This document shows positions 27,173-35,264 of a stretch of 64,000 bases of DNA, in pieces (position 1 is the first letter of the stretch; every line of letters starts with the position of its first letter). Under the pieces are notes generated by a model. The model was not told where the DNA came from, did not search any database, and worked only from the letters and a program-made list of their open reading frames with translations. The DNA is from an uncultured Robinsoniella sp. (GTDB lineage: Bacteria > Bacillota > Clostridia > Lachnospirales > Lachnospiraceae): positions 103,346 to 167,345 of the forward strand of contig UQGG01000009.1 of the NCBI GenBank assembly GCA_900540475.1, read 5' to 3'. The translations under genes were made by a program, and so were the position numbers.

Positions 27173-28401
27173 GTCCGTGTCCTCTCATTTTCCCTGAGGA
27201 ACAGATTTTCATATTGATCAACGATGTATCCCCAGTTGTACCAGTCTGAAATTCTTTTTTTGGCTGTCTTACCAATATCCGCGATCTGATCCGGTGTCAT
27301 TTGATCAGCCTGATCGATTAACTGCGCCAGATTCCCGTCCTTTTTGTTCCAGTACAGGGCGCCGTTTTCCCCCACTTCCCGGTTAAATCCAACATCCAGC
27401 AGCAGATTCAGATCCGTTGCACTTAGGGCTTCCAGCAGACTTGGGTTTGTTCCGCCCACCTCATGTCCATGAAAATACCCATATGCATCTTCCCGAATCT
27501 TTTTTAAGATTTCAGAATCATACATTGTCCCTGCAAATTTAATCCTGGGATCCCGGTCAAATCCTGTTTTCTGCTTTAATTCCTCCAGAAATTTTTCACT
27601 GACATTGGTTATTAGAGCAAAATCTTTTGTAGTCCCGGACTTCATGAACTCCCGGATCATGATCTCGTAATTATTTTCGGGAACAAACCTGCCTACCACC
27701 AGATAAAACTCTTTAGGTTTCAATTTCTTATCCTGATACCAGTGAAGCAGCTTTTCATCTTCCCCGGAAAATACGGATGGATCCGTCTCGGCTCCATATG
27801 CAATAAAGGTAGTATCCGGACGGTAAACCCGGTATTCTGATCGTATGTAACTTTCAATGCTTTTACTGTCACATATTAAAAGATCCCCATGTTTCACCAT
27901 AAGCGATTCTGAATATTTCCAATATCTTCTGACCATTGGACTCCATTTCTTACGCAGAAATTCATGACCGTCTGGATTGATATACAAAATCCCGCCTATT
28001 TCTTCGATCTTCTTTTTATAATGCCGGATAAAAATACCCATTCTGCATGCCAATATATAAAAAACCGGCTGCCGGATATGATTCTTTTTTGCAAATGTGA
28101 TTGCCCACCGAAGCGCATCCACATCATATAAGATGGCCCTTGCCGGACCGATTTTCTTCCACCTGATGGTATGGCAGGCAGCGCCATTATAAGTAAAATC
28201 CGCCTCCTCTGCACGGTAATCCTCCGGTTCCGCGGCACAGGCTACGTGATACTGTACATTCTCTGACTTCTTAAACTTAGTCAGCTTCTCTACAAACGTT
28301 TCAAAACCGCCGTATTTTGCAGGAATCCCTTTTGAACCGATGATAAATACATGCTGTACTTTTTTCTTATTCCTATTATCATTTGTGACCTTTTGTTTCA
28401 T
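27169..28401 (-). CDS. Rhamnosyltransferase-like glycosyltransferase (DUF1972 N-terminus)
   Basis: A 410-residue glycosyltransferase whose N-terminus (HVFIIGSKGIPAKYGGFETF) is the DUF1972 signature found in Cps2T-type beta-1,4-rhamnosyltransferases. The later FYLVVGRFVPENNYEIMIREF and YFHGHEVGGTNPSLLEALSATD are the donor-site motifs. In streptococcal capsules such an enzyme adds the second sugar of the repeat, which suits its place two genes from the initiating transferase. Rhamnose itself is inferred from family only, and no rhamnose pathway genes are in this window. Confidence 0.82.
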   Translation of the reverse strand: MKQKVTNDNRNKKKVQHVFIIGSKGIPAKYGGFETFVEKLTKFKKSENVQYHVACAAEPEDYRAEEADFTYNGAACHTIRWKKIGPARAILYDVDALRWAITFAKKNHIRQPVFYILACRMGIFIRHYKKKIEEIGGILYINPDGHEFLRKKWSPMVRRYWKYSESLMVKHGDLLICDSKSIESYIRSEYRVYRPDTTFIAYGAETDPSVFSGEDEKLLHWYQDKKLKPKEFYLVVGRFVPENNYEIMIREFMKSGTTKDFALITNVSEKFLEELKQKTGFDRDPRIKFAGTMYDSEILKKIREDAYGYFHGHEVGGTNPSLLEALSATDLNLLLDVGFNREVGENGALYWNKKDGNLAQLIDQADQMTPDQIADIGKTAKKRISDWYNWGYIVDQYENLFLRENERTRT

Positions 28402-28420
28402 CTCGTATTTCCATCTCCAT

Positions 28421-28553
28421 TTCCTAATTCATGCTGGCATAAATCCTTCTCTATTTCCTGATTCATGCTGGCATAAATCCTTCTCTATTTCTGATTCATG
28501 CTGGCATGAATCCTTCTCTATTTCCTGATTCATGCTGGCATAAATTATTCCCC
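28421..28553. repeat. 33/34-bp tandem repeat, four units, between two EPS genes
   Basis: Units begin at about 28421, 28454, 28488 and 28521, with lengths 33, 34, 33 and a shortened last copy. Read leftward, each contains AGAAGGATTTATGCCAGCAT followed by GAATCAGG, i.e. a purine-rich ribosome-like site, an ATG, and an ATGA stop/start overlap three codons on. No unique spacers separate the units, so this is a minisatellite. It fills the whole 161-bp gap between the sugar-phosphate transferase and the next gene and could alter coupling between them. Confidence 0.9.
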
Positions 28554-28562
28554 TTTTCCTCC

Positions 28563-29987
28563 TCAGGAAGAACCTTCCCCTTTTAATACTACCCAGACCG
28601 TTTTCAAGAGGATTTTAATATCCAGATAAATGGACCAGTCCATGATATAGCTCACATCCAGTTTGACGATATCTTCAAAATTTGTGATGTTGCTTCTTCC
28701 GCTAACCTGCCATAATCCCGTAATCCCCGGTTTGATGGCAATTCTTTTTCTATGGTGAAACTGATACTTTTCCCATTCATCCAGTGTCGGTGGCCTGGTT
28801 CCCACAAGGCTCATCTCCCCTTTTAATACGTTCCAGAACTGAGGCAGCTCATCTATGGAAGATTTTCTGATAAAATTGCCGATGCCTCTTATAATTCTGG
28901 GATCATTGTCCATCTTGAACATCAGCCCGTCTTCTATATTGTTCTGCTCCATCAGTTCTTTTTTTCTTTTTTCCGCATCCAGATACATAGACCGGAATTT
29001 ATAGATATGAAAACGCCGTCCGTTTTTTCCGATCCGCACCTGGGAAAAAAAGACCGGTCCCGGTGACTTGAAATAGATGATCGGTCCCACAACAAGACCG
29101 ATCACCAGGGTCATCAGGCAGCCCACCAGCCCGCCACAGATATCCAGCAACCGTTTCCAGAACAGCTGCCCGGTTGTAACCAGATTCACAGAACTGGACA
29201 GCACCGTATATCCCACGAGATTTTCCACTAGCTGATTGGTATTTAATTCCGGTATATGAATTAAGTTAATATGAACAGTAATTCCCATTTCCGTACACCC
29301 GTCAATCAGCGGTTTGTAAAAAGGATCTACTTCCGGCAGTGAGAAAAACACTTCATCAATACATTCATTTTTCATATACTCCAAAGCATTGCTTCGGTCA
29401 GCCAGAACCGGAATTCCCAGAATATTCTCGCCCCGCTGGTCTTCATCCATTACAATGACACCCATAATGAAGAAATTCCCAAAACTCCGGGTTTGAAAAT
29501 CCAGGATAATTTTCCTGACACTTTTTTTATCTGTGATCAGGACCAGGTTTCTTCTTCCCTGACTCACTAAAAATCTACTTCCGCATTTTAAGCTTTTTTT
29601 CCTGATACATCGGAAAGAAAAACTCAGCACGGTAAAGATGGCCCACATGGTCACATAAACGGACCGGGAATACACATCCATGTTTTTTGCCAGATACAAA
29701 TACAGCAAAAAACAAATCATTACACAGGAAGTATGGTGCAGCGTTTCCTTGGCTTCTTTTCCAATACCTCTCTTTAAAATATCCTGGTAGCTCCCAAAAG
29801 CCAGGGCAATCAAACCGTCAATAAAGATGAAAATAACGCTCCATCCCAGATAGATATCCCTTAAGTAAAACGTTTGAATACCATATCTGATTATGAAGGC
29901 AATCATCAAAGCTGCTTCCACACATAACAAGTCAATAATTATAAAATCAAGGTGTTTCATCCAATTATTTAAATTTTTCTGGTACAT
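28563..29987 (-). CDS. Initiating polyprenyl glycosylphosphotransferase (WbaP/EpsE-like)
   Basis: Membrane enzyme (474 aa) that should transfer a sugar-1-phosphate onto undecaprenyl phosphate, the committing step of EPS synthesis. Four N-terminal helices (~12-130) and a CoA-binding-like middle region precede a helix (~285-308) and the conserved C-terminal catalytic domain: PVFFSQVRIGKNGRRFHIYKFRSM, RIIRGIGNFIRKSSIDELPQ, MSLVGTRPP and KPGITGLWQVSGRS. The length matches the full PHPT family. A 42-bp gap separates it from the HA-domain gene upstream, so the two probably share a transcript. Confidence 0.93.
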   Translation of the reverse strand: MYQKNLNNWMKHLDFIIIDLLCVEAALMIAFIIRYGIQTFYLRDIYLGWSVIFIFIDGLIALAFGSYQDILKRGIGKEAKETLHHTSCVMICFLLYLYLAKNMDVYSRSVYVTMWAIFTVLSFSFRCIRKKSLKCGSRFLVSQGRRNLVLITDKKSVRKIILDFQTRSFGNFFIMGVIVMDEDQRGENILGIPVLADRSNALEYMKNECIDEVFFSLPEVDPFYKPLIDGCTEMGITVHINLIHIPELNTNQLVENLVGYTVLSSSVNLVTTGQLFWKRLLDICGGLVGCLMTLVIGLVVGPIIYFKSPGPVFFSQVRIGKNGRRFHIYKFRSMYLDAEKRKKELMEQNNIEDGLMFKMDNDPRIIRGIGNFIRKSSIDELPQFWNVLKGEMSLVGTRPPTLDEWEKYQFHHRKRIAIKPGITGLWQVSGRSNITNFEDIVKLDVSYIMDWSIYLDIKILLKTVWVVLKGEGSS

Positions 29988-30029
29988 AATTAACTCTTTT
30001 TCTACCTTTTTTTGTATTTAACCTCACAT

Positions 30030-30749
30030 TTAACTGCTTTTTTCCAACATCGAACTTTTTTCCAGGTGCCTGGTACTCCGGATTCCCCACAGCATTCCAA
30101 TCTGATTCAATTTGCTGACTTCACAATCCTCCAGATTATTTTTTCTGGTGCCCCTGTATTTTTCCCGTTGTACATTGATCCATATTCCTAATTTATATCC
30201 GGATTCCGTTACATAATTAAAAGGCACCTCCAGATTCCCATAGGTCTCATAGTAACTGCTTGCCTGCTCGTACCATTCATCCCATTCCCTTCTTTTACGG
30301 ATCTCCCAGTTAATGCCCAGCCGCTCCAGTTTTTCCGTTTCCTCCGGTCGGAGTTTATTTTGTTTATAGCGTTTCCTCTGGTAACTGATCCATTCTCCCA
30401 ATGGCAGATGACGAACCATATATCCTTTTGGAATATCAATATTTTTGTACTGTTCATAATACTGTACACAATATTGATACCAGATGTCCCATTGGGTGCG
30501 TATTCCCAGGGTCCATTCCATTTCGATCTGATTCAGCAGATAAATTCTTCTGCCATCAATCCGATAGACACCTTTATCGTGATAAGCCGCCCTCTGCCGC
30601 TCAATCCACCTGCCTAGCAAGAGATCATTTTTGGTTTTGTATTTTGCCGGTATTCGCAGGTTATGATTTTCCACATAATATTCCTTTGCCAGTTCGTACC
30701 ATACATCCCATTCAAGGCGTGTATACTGGCGCTTACTCGTCTTGTTCAT
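30030..30749 (-). CDS. Triple helicase-associated (HA) domain protein, first gene of the EPS run
   Basis: A 239-residue basic, Trp/Tyr-rich protein made of three repeats of ~65-70 residues. Each begins W-D-x-W-Y (EWDVWYELAKEYY ~8, QWDIWYQYCVQYY ~82, EWDEWYEQASSYY ~150), continues with a Pro-containing N-x-x-(I/V)-P element, then LG-x-W-I/N-x-Q-R, and ends with L-x-x-x-G/I-x-W. This is the HA domain (PF03457) pattern, usually found attached to helicases and thought to bind nucleic acid; no helicase is present here. No good ribosome site precedes the ATG (AAAGGATG is ~20 nt away). It lies immediately downstream of the invertible segment and 42 bp upstream of the initiating transferase, so an operon regulator role is plausible but unproven. 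Confidence 0.75.
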   Translation of the reverse strand: MNKTSKRQYTRLEWDVWYELAKEYYVENHNLRIPAKYKTKNDLLLGRWIERQRAAYHDKGVYRIDGRRIYLLNQIEMEWTLGIRTQWDIWYQYCVQYYEQYKNIDIPKGYMVRHLPLGEWISYQRKRYKQNKLRPEETEKLERLGINWEIRKRREWDEWYEQASSYYETYGNLEVPFNYVTESGYKLGIWINVQREKYRGTRKNNLEDCEVSKLNQIGMLWGIRSTRHLEKSSMLEKSS

Positions 30750-30829
30750 TTTTATTTTTTATCTGCATCCTTTCTGAACTGAATATGCAGCATATTAACT
30801 ATGCTGAAACTTCCTCTGGTTATCCGTAT

Positions 30830-30851
30830 TACATAATTACAATTATGTAGT
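30830..30851 (+). repeat. Left recombination site (IR-L)
   Basis: The core TACATAATT-AC-AATTATGTA is palindromic except for the central AC; with the next two bases (GT) it matches the reverse complement of 31108-31129 over all 22 positions. The asymmetric central dinucleotide gives the site a direction, as expected for a tyrosine-recombinase crossover core. Confidence 0.85.
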
Positions 30852-31034
30852 TAAAAAACCGGAGAACAGGGGAAACTCTTTATTTCATATGCAATATGTG
30901 AAATTATTCTGGTGAAATAGGAAAATTTAAGATATTAAAAGAAAAGTCTTTTACAATTTTATTTGAAAAAGACTTATTTGAATGTTTAAAATTAATGATC
31001 TGATTAAAAATCGACTTTTTTTTCTATTATGTAT

Positions 31035-31066
31035 TTGCATTTTTAATAAAATAGTGCTAATATAAT
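31035..31066 (+). promoter_or_regulatory. Candidate promoter inside the invertible segment, facing right
   Basis: TTGCAT (31035-31040), 17 bp, TAATAT (31058-31063), preceded by TG-C as an extended -10; a perfect TATAAT overlaps at 31061-31066 but with 20-bp spacing. It reads across IR-R toward the 3' end of the recombinase gene. The opposite strand has a weaker TG-G-TATTAT with a poor -35, so the direction call is not certain. Confidence 0.5.
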
Positions 31067-31107
31067 ACCAATCATAAAAATAGTAATGTATTTTACATTT
31101 GTCTGAT

Positions 31108-31129
31108 ACTACATAATTGTAATTATGTA
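31108..31129 (-). repeat. Right recombination site (IR-R)
   Basis: The plus strand reads ACTACATAATT-GT-AATTATGTA, the exact reverse complement of IR-L. Compared in direct orientation, the two copies differ only at the central two bases (AC against GT), so strand exchange should favour inversion over excision. Confidence 0.85.
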
Positions 31130-31140
31130 GTTATTATTTT

Positions 31141-32091
31141 CTATAAGATTAAACCCAGTTTATCAATGTCTCTCTGATGTTCATACCCCGATGTCATAAT
31201 ATAGATACGTGTCGTATTAATACTGCTGTGTCCCAGTACATCCGCTAACTTGGCTATATCTTTTTTTAATTCATAAAAGCATCTGGCAAACAGCTTTCTC
31301 AGATTATGTGGAAAAACCTTTTCTCTGGAAACCCCCGCCTTCTGGCACAGCTTCTTCATTTCTGCCCATATATTACTTCGATTCAAAGATTTGCCGCCCT
31401 TCGTTATAAAAATCTCGCCTGTTTTTATCCCAAGTTTCTTGGAAAAGTGGATCAATACCTTTTTCAACTTTTTCGGAATCAAAATGATCCTGGTTTTATT
31501 CTTACTGGATACCGTAATTTCTCCCAGCTTAATTTCCTCGATCTTAAAATATTTCAATTCAGAGATACGGATTCCAGTGGATGCAATCGTTTGAAGAATC
31601 ATAAACATTCTCTCATTATTACTTGCCTTAGCCGTATTCAGCAGCCGTAAATATTCTTCTTTATTCAGTTCTTTTTCAGAAGAGCGGAATGGCTTTTTCT
31701 GCACCCGCAGCTGCTTTACGCATATATCATTTAACCCGCAGAACTGCAAAAAACGATTCAGTGCCGCTAACATGGAATTGACGCTGGTTACCGCAAAGTG
31801 ACTTTTCAAATATTTCTTATAAGCAATCACAATCTCCTTCCCGATTTCATTTCCAGACAAAAACACCTGAAATCTTCTGATATCACGCATATATTTTTGT
31901 ATGGTCAAATCACTTTTTTCCTCTTTTTGCAGCTGATTTTTAAATTCTGTAATAATTTCTTCCGTAACTTTATTTTGTTTCTCATTCGGTTGCACATCTG
32001 GTTTCTCATTTAGTTTCTCATTCGGTTGTACATCTGGTTTCTCATTCGATTTTTCATTCGGTTGCACATTTTGCTTCACATCTGATCTCAT
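31141..32091 (-). CDS. Tyrosine recombinase (phage integrase/XerCD family), putative invertase
   Basis: DNA strand-exchange enzyme of 316 aa from the ATG at 32089-32091, chosen because GGGAG lies seven bases upstream (an earlier ATG at 32166 lacks one). A repeated N-terminal segment (NEKPDVQPNEK units, ~1-40) precedes the SAM-like core-binding domain (~45-135) and the catalytic domain. The active-site set is complete: Arg in STGIRISEL, Lys near the SSKNKTR hairpin, His and Arg in PHNLRKLF, His in LGHSS and the Tyr nucleophile in TRIYIM. Length and N-terminal domain fit small phase-variation recombinases. The gene ends 11 bp from IR-R, so those sites are its likely targets. Confidence 0.9.
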   Translation of the reverse strand: MRSDVKQNVQPNEKSNEKPDVQPNEKLNEKPDVQPNEKQNKVTEEIITEFKNQLQKEEKSDLTIQKYMRDIRRFQVFLSGNEIGKEIVIAYKKYLKSHFAVTSVNSMLAALNRFLQFCGLNDICVKQLRVQKKPFRSSEKELNKEEYLRLLNTAKASNNERMFMILQTIASTGIRISELKYFKIEEIKLGEITVSSKNKTRIILIPKKLKKVLIHFSKKLGIKTGEIFITKGGKSLNRSNIWAEMKKLCQKAGVSREKVFPHNLRKLFARCFYELKKDIAKLADVLGHSSINTTRIYIMTSGYEHQRDIDKLGLIL

Positions 32092-32190
32092 ATATTGTCT
32101 CCCTAAACTGTTATACTGGATTATCTGATTTTGGAATCTGTATCTGACTATTATCTTCAAGATCATGCATTATTATGAGGTATTTTAGAA

Positions 32191-32233
32191 AAATAAAAAA
32201 CTGTGTCAGCTAAAATAAAAAGCTCACACAGTT
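32191..32233 (-). terminator. Rho-independent terminator after the diguanylate cyclase
   Basis: A 13-bp stem with one mismatch (32199-32211 against 32221-32233; outer arms AACTGTGT/ACACAGTT, inner AGCT/AGCT) is followed on the minus strand by TTTTTTATTT. It ends leftward transcription from the cyclase gene. The rest of 32092-32413 must hold the recombinase promoter, but I see no convincing match. Confidence 0.8.
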
Positions 32234-32413
32234 CTATCCTTTAAAATATATAGAATAATTAATATTAAATTCCCACAGTCTTATATACGTTTCTTTTCGC
32301 TAAATCGAAACACTCATACAAAGTTTTTCCTCTAACGGAGTATATCACAGGTATAACATCAGTTCATAACCTGTACCTTTTTATCCATCAGCGTAAATCC
32401 TTTCTTAGAAATT

Positions 32414-33772
32414 CTAAAGATCAAAATATTGTAATTTATTTGAAACTTTTAAGTCCCTGTAGTCATGCATGGATGAGTTATACACAGCATACCCGCCTTT
32501 ACCGGTATTTTTCACATGGTAAAGTGCCTGGTCCGCATGGCAGAAGAGACTGTAGAAATCCCTGCCATCTCTGGGATAAAAGGCAATTCCTATACTGCAG
32601 CTCAAATGAATATCAAGGCCTTCCGGGCGGATTCCATTCATACCCATAATAATTTTATCCACCAGTTCTGCTGCCAGCTGATCTGAAACGCCCGGCAGAA
32701 ATGCCAGAAATTCATCGCCTCCCACCCTGCCTAACACATCCGTAAAACGGAGTTGATTACGTATCATAGAAGCAATACCTGTTAATGTCTTATCTCCGCA
32801 CAAGTGTCCAAACTGATCGTTGATAAACTTAAAATCATCCACATCAATCAGAAATAAAGCACCTTTTTCGCAATCCTTCCATTCCAGATATTCTTCCATT
32901 TTCTTCTGGGATTCCGCCTTATTATAAAGCCCCGTAAGACCGTCATTCTGTGCCTGGATGATGAGTTCCTGCCTTTTCCTTTTCTCTTCTTCGATATCTA
33001 CGATTACCCCCACTGCCCGAATAGGTCTTCTGTCATTATTAAACTGTGTGGTTGCACGGATTCGGCACCAGTTAAACTTACCTTTTTCATTACGGATGCG
33101 GAATTCGGTCTCAGAATAAGGCACGCCTGCCGCAGTGTCCGTCATTATAGAAATAAACGCCTTCATATCGTCAGGATGAATATTCGGAGACTGGGGAATC
33201 CTATTACTGATGCCTTCCCGGATTGCAGAATAACCAAACTTCTTACTCCAGTTATTAGAAAAAGTCAGGGTATCGGCAACAATATTCCATTCAAATATAA
33301 TATCCGTTGCCTGATCCATGATTACCTGATGGCGTTCCAAAGAAAGGCGCAGGTCCTCCCGCTGTCTTCTCTGCTCGGTTATATCCAGCATGACACAATA
33401 AAACGTCCTACTCCCATCTTCACCAATTACCAGCTTCCCTTTATCCAGAACCCAAACCAGCCCGCCATCCTTAAGCGGTACCCGATACTCCAGTTCCAGA
33501 TCATTTTTTATTGCCAGCTGGTGTTTCATTGATAAAAATACTTCTTTCCGATCCTCTGCATATATCATTCTTACAAATTGATTATGGAACCTCTCCTCAA
33601 TATCTTTCCTGCTATATCCAAAAATTTCCAAAAAACCGTCACTCATGCTGATTATCGTTAATTCTTCATCATCCATACAATGATGAAGTCCACATGGAAC
33701 ATTCTTTGTCAGGGCAGACATCTCCCTTTCCCGAATTTGAAGTTCCTGCAATGTTTCCTGTTCAAATTCCAC
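32414..33772 (-). CDS. Diguanylate cyclase with two PAS domains
   Basis: A 452-residue cytoplasmic protein expected to make cyclic di-GMP. Two PAS/PAC modules (~20-130 and ~145-270) precede a GGDEF domain (~275-440) with an intact active site GRVGGDEF and, five residues before it, the RFTD inhibitory (RxxD) site. No membrane helix is seen, so the signal is probably intracellular. GTG start with AAAGGAGA upstream. It ends in its own terminator. Cyclic di-GMP often controls EPS synthesis and its location near the EPS switch is suggestive, but no direct link is visible. Confidence 0.93.
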   Translation of the reverse strand: MEFEQETLQELQIREREMSALTKNVPCGLHHCMDDEELTIISMSDGFLEIFGYSRKDIEERFHNQFVRMIYAEDRKEVFLSMKHQLAIKNDLELEYRVPLKDGGLVWVLDKGKLVIGEDGSRTFYCVMLDITEQRRQREDLRLSLERHQVIMDQATDIIFEWNIVADTLTFSNNWSKKFGYSAIREGISNRIPQSPNIHPDDMKAFISIMTDTAAGVPYSETEFRIRNEKGKFNWCRIRATTQFNNDRRPIRAVGVIVDIEEEKRKRQELIIQAQNDGLTGLYNKAESQKKMEEYLEWKDCEKGALFLIDVDDFKFINDQFGHLCGDKTLTGIASMIRNQLRFTDVLGRVGGDEFLAFLPGVSDQLAAELVDKIIMGMNGIRPEGLDIHLSCSIGIAFYPRDGRDFYSLFCHADQALYHVKNTGKGGYAVYNSSMHDYRDLKVSNKLQYFDL

Positions 33773-33985
33773 TTTTCTCTCCTTTCTTCATCATTTATTC
33801 CATTGTTCATCAGGATGGAATACAGGATTATTCTTTATTATATTTCATTCATAAATACTTATTTCTTTTAATCTGCTTATTATCTATTTTATGGTATTTT
33901 ACGATAAAAGCAATACTTTTTGGAAAAATTTACATATATGGTATTTTATTCACTTAATCAACCGAACATTCATCCGAAGAACCTG

Positions 33986-35029
33986 TTAAACCTGCATAAA
34001 TACTATCAGCAAAACTGATATTACCGACATAACTCCATAAATCCATCTGTTCCAGGAAAAAACCCTGCTTCCGCCATAAGCTTCAAACGGATAAAATGCC
34101 AGCACACGATATACTAAAAGAATTTCACCAATTAAAGATGCATAGTGGAATATCTGGTGCGATGCTGAAAATATGATAGAACCCCCTGTCAATGCCGCAA
34201 TAAACGCCCATTCAGCCAGAGCTACCATGCCCATATCCCTGCGGAATTCATCGGTATTTTCATATTTGTGAGGATACCAGTTGCCGCTCAGAGGAAAGAT
34301 TCCCCCGAAAAAATTTACACTCGCTATAATACCTGCACCTCCGTTATTCAGCCTAAACTGCCATTTCCGTTTTGCGGTTGCAGCAGCAATTCTCCCTATA
34401 GCTATTGTACCAGCCAGCATTCCCACATAAGTTCCAAGAAATATAACCGGATCTTCTATGCGGTAAAGCACTATTAAAATCAGCAGCAAATTAGCGAGAA
34501 GATATCCACCGATCTGCCTGCCGGTACCGCTTTTACTTTGCAGCGGTTCATTGCGCACCGCCAGATAGAAATCCATCCCCACAGCCAGCCAAAGCAAATT
34601 GCCAAAAAACTGGGACAAAAATCCCAATACCCCCAACTGCCGGACAATCTCCCACAGCGTAACCCGGGCAAATCCATTCTTCAGGAAAAGGCTCCAGGAA
34701 CCAACGTTGTCATCCTTCACCAGTGCCGCCTGTGAGTCGCATCCCTGCTCCCATAGATACTCAGTGGTCGCCTGATACAGCTTTCTGCCGATACCTTTTC
34801 CATGATGGTCCGGGTCTACAAATGCATATTCAAAATACCCTGTTCTCCTCCCCTGAACTTCTGTGATCTTATAGATAATGGCACCGGCAAGTTTCCCATC
34901 CACTACAGCCACCAGTGCATGTTTTGGTTTGCTGACAAACATTCCTTCCACCAGGCTAAATGCACGCTTTCCAATTCTTTTTACCTCTTCGGCTTCTTCT
35001 TTCTCCATAGAACGTATTACAATTTCCAA
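33986..35029 (-). CDS. GNAT acetyltransferase fused to a membrane domain
   Basis: Residues ~1-135 are a GNAT N-acetyltransferase with the acetyl-CoA loop in DPDHHGKGIGRKLYQ and the later NVGSWSLFLKNGF motif. Residues ~140-347 contain about six hydrophobic helices with no family I recognise, and a short soluble stretch (GSGTGRQ region). The substrate is unknown; small molecules, drugs or peptides are all possible. The start is TTG with AGGAGG six bases upstream. A ~230-nt structured leader with a small ORF and terminator-like hairpin precedes it. Confidence 0.75.
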   Translation of the reverse strand: MEIVIRSMEKEEAEEVKRIGKRAFSLVEGMFVSKPKHALVAVVDGKLAGAIIYKITEVQGRRTGYFEYAFVDPDHHGKGIGRKLYQATTEYLWEQGCDSQAALVKDDNVGSWSLFLKNGFARVTLWEIVRQLGVLGFLSQFFGNLLWLAVGMDFYLAVRNEPLQSKSGTGRQIGGYLLANLLLILIVLYRIEDPVIFLGTYVGMLAGTIAIGRIAAATAKRKWQFRLNNGGAGIIASVNFFGGIFPLSGNWYPHKYENTDEFRRDMGMVALAEWAFIAALTGGSIIFSASHQIFHYASLIGEILLVYRVLAFYPFEAYGGSRVFSWNRWIYGVMSVISVLLIVFMQV

Positions 35030-35131
35030 TATTCTCCTCCTTTTATTCCGGGTTTAATGTACTCAGATCTGCAAGTAATTTTACGCTGTGAATAATTTTC
35101 TCACTGCAGGTATACTGCGGGTTATCAACAC

Positions 35132-35167
35132 AAAAAAGCATAACCTGTAATTTTATACAAGCCATGC
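35132..35167 (-). terminator. Terminator-like hairpin in the GNAT leader (possible attenuator)
   Basis: On the minus strand a stem closes GCATGG-CTTGTA...TACAGG-TTATGC (CCATGC at 35162-35167 with GCAT at 35138-35141) and is followed by TTTTTT. A competing pairing GGTTAT/ATAACC a little downstream overlaps the second arm. Located between the promoter and the coding region, it could switch read-through. Confidence 0.5.
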
Positions 35168-35171
35168 TTAT

Positions 35172-35234
35172 CTATTTTTGATTGACCCCTATGAAAATTT
35201 TACAAAAGTCAGCCTCTAAACCGGCGTTGTCCAT
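35172..35234 (-). CDS. 20-residue leader ORF upstream of the GNAT gene
   Basis: ATG at 35232-35234, stop TAG at 35172-35174, with GGGAGGG six bases ahead of the ATG. The stop lies five bases before the terminator-like stem, where a paused ribosome would block its folding. The peptide (MDNAGLEADF...) matches nothing I know. Small size limits confidence. Confidence 0.4.
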   Translation of the reverse strand: MDNAGLEADFCKIFIGVNQK

Positions 35235-35264
35235 AGGTCCCTCCCTTAGAATTTACTTACTAAA

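Larger units (their letters stand above)
30830..31129. other. Putative invertible promoter segment with flanking recombination sites
   Basis: About 256 bp of AT-rich noncoding DNA (30852-31107) is bounded by two 22-bp sites identical in inverted orientation (next entries). A tyrosine recombinase gene stops 11 bp to the right, and the HA/EPS operon starts 80 bp to the left. Inside lie a rightward promoter-like sequence (31035-31066), an inverted repeat AAGTCTTTT/AAAAGACTT (~30944-30974) and an imperfect dyad ATTTCATAT-GCA-ATATGTGAAAT (30882-30904). Inversion would turn the promoter toward the operon. No coding frame is supported in 30750-31140. Confidence 0.72.

Noticed and set aside
28421..28553. 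Possible CRISPR array
   Set aside because: The repeated units are contiguous and nearly identical throughout, with no unique spacers and no cas genes nearby.
30830..31129. Excision of the segment between direct repeats
   Set aside because: In direct orientation the two sites differ in the central dinucleotide, whereas in inverted orientation they match fully, so inversion is favoured.
30830..31129. Transposon or IS ends with terminal inverted repeats
   Set aside because: The enclosed ~256 bp has no transposase or coding frame and no target-site duplication. The recombinase lies outside the segment.
32234..32413. Cyclic di-GMP riboswitch near the diguanylate cyclase
   Set aside because: The region is downstream of the cyclase gene, and the expected GEMM core sequences were not seen.
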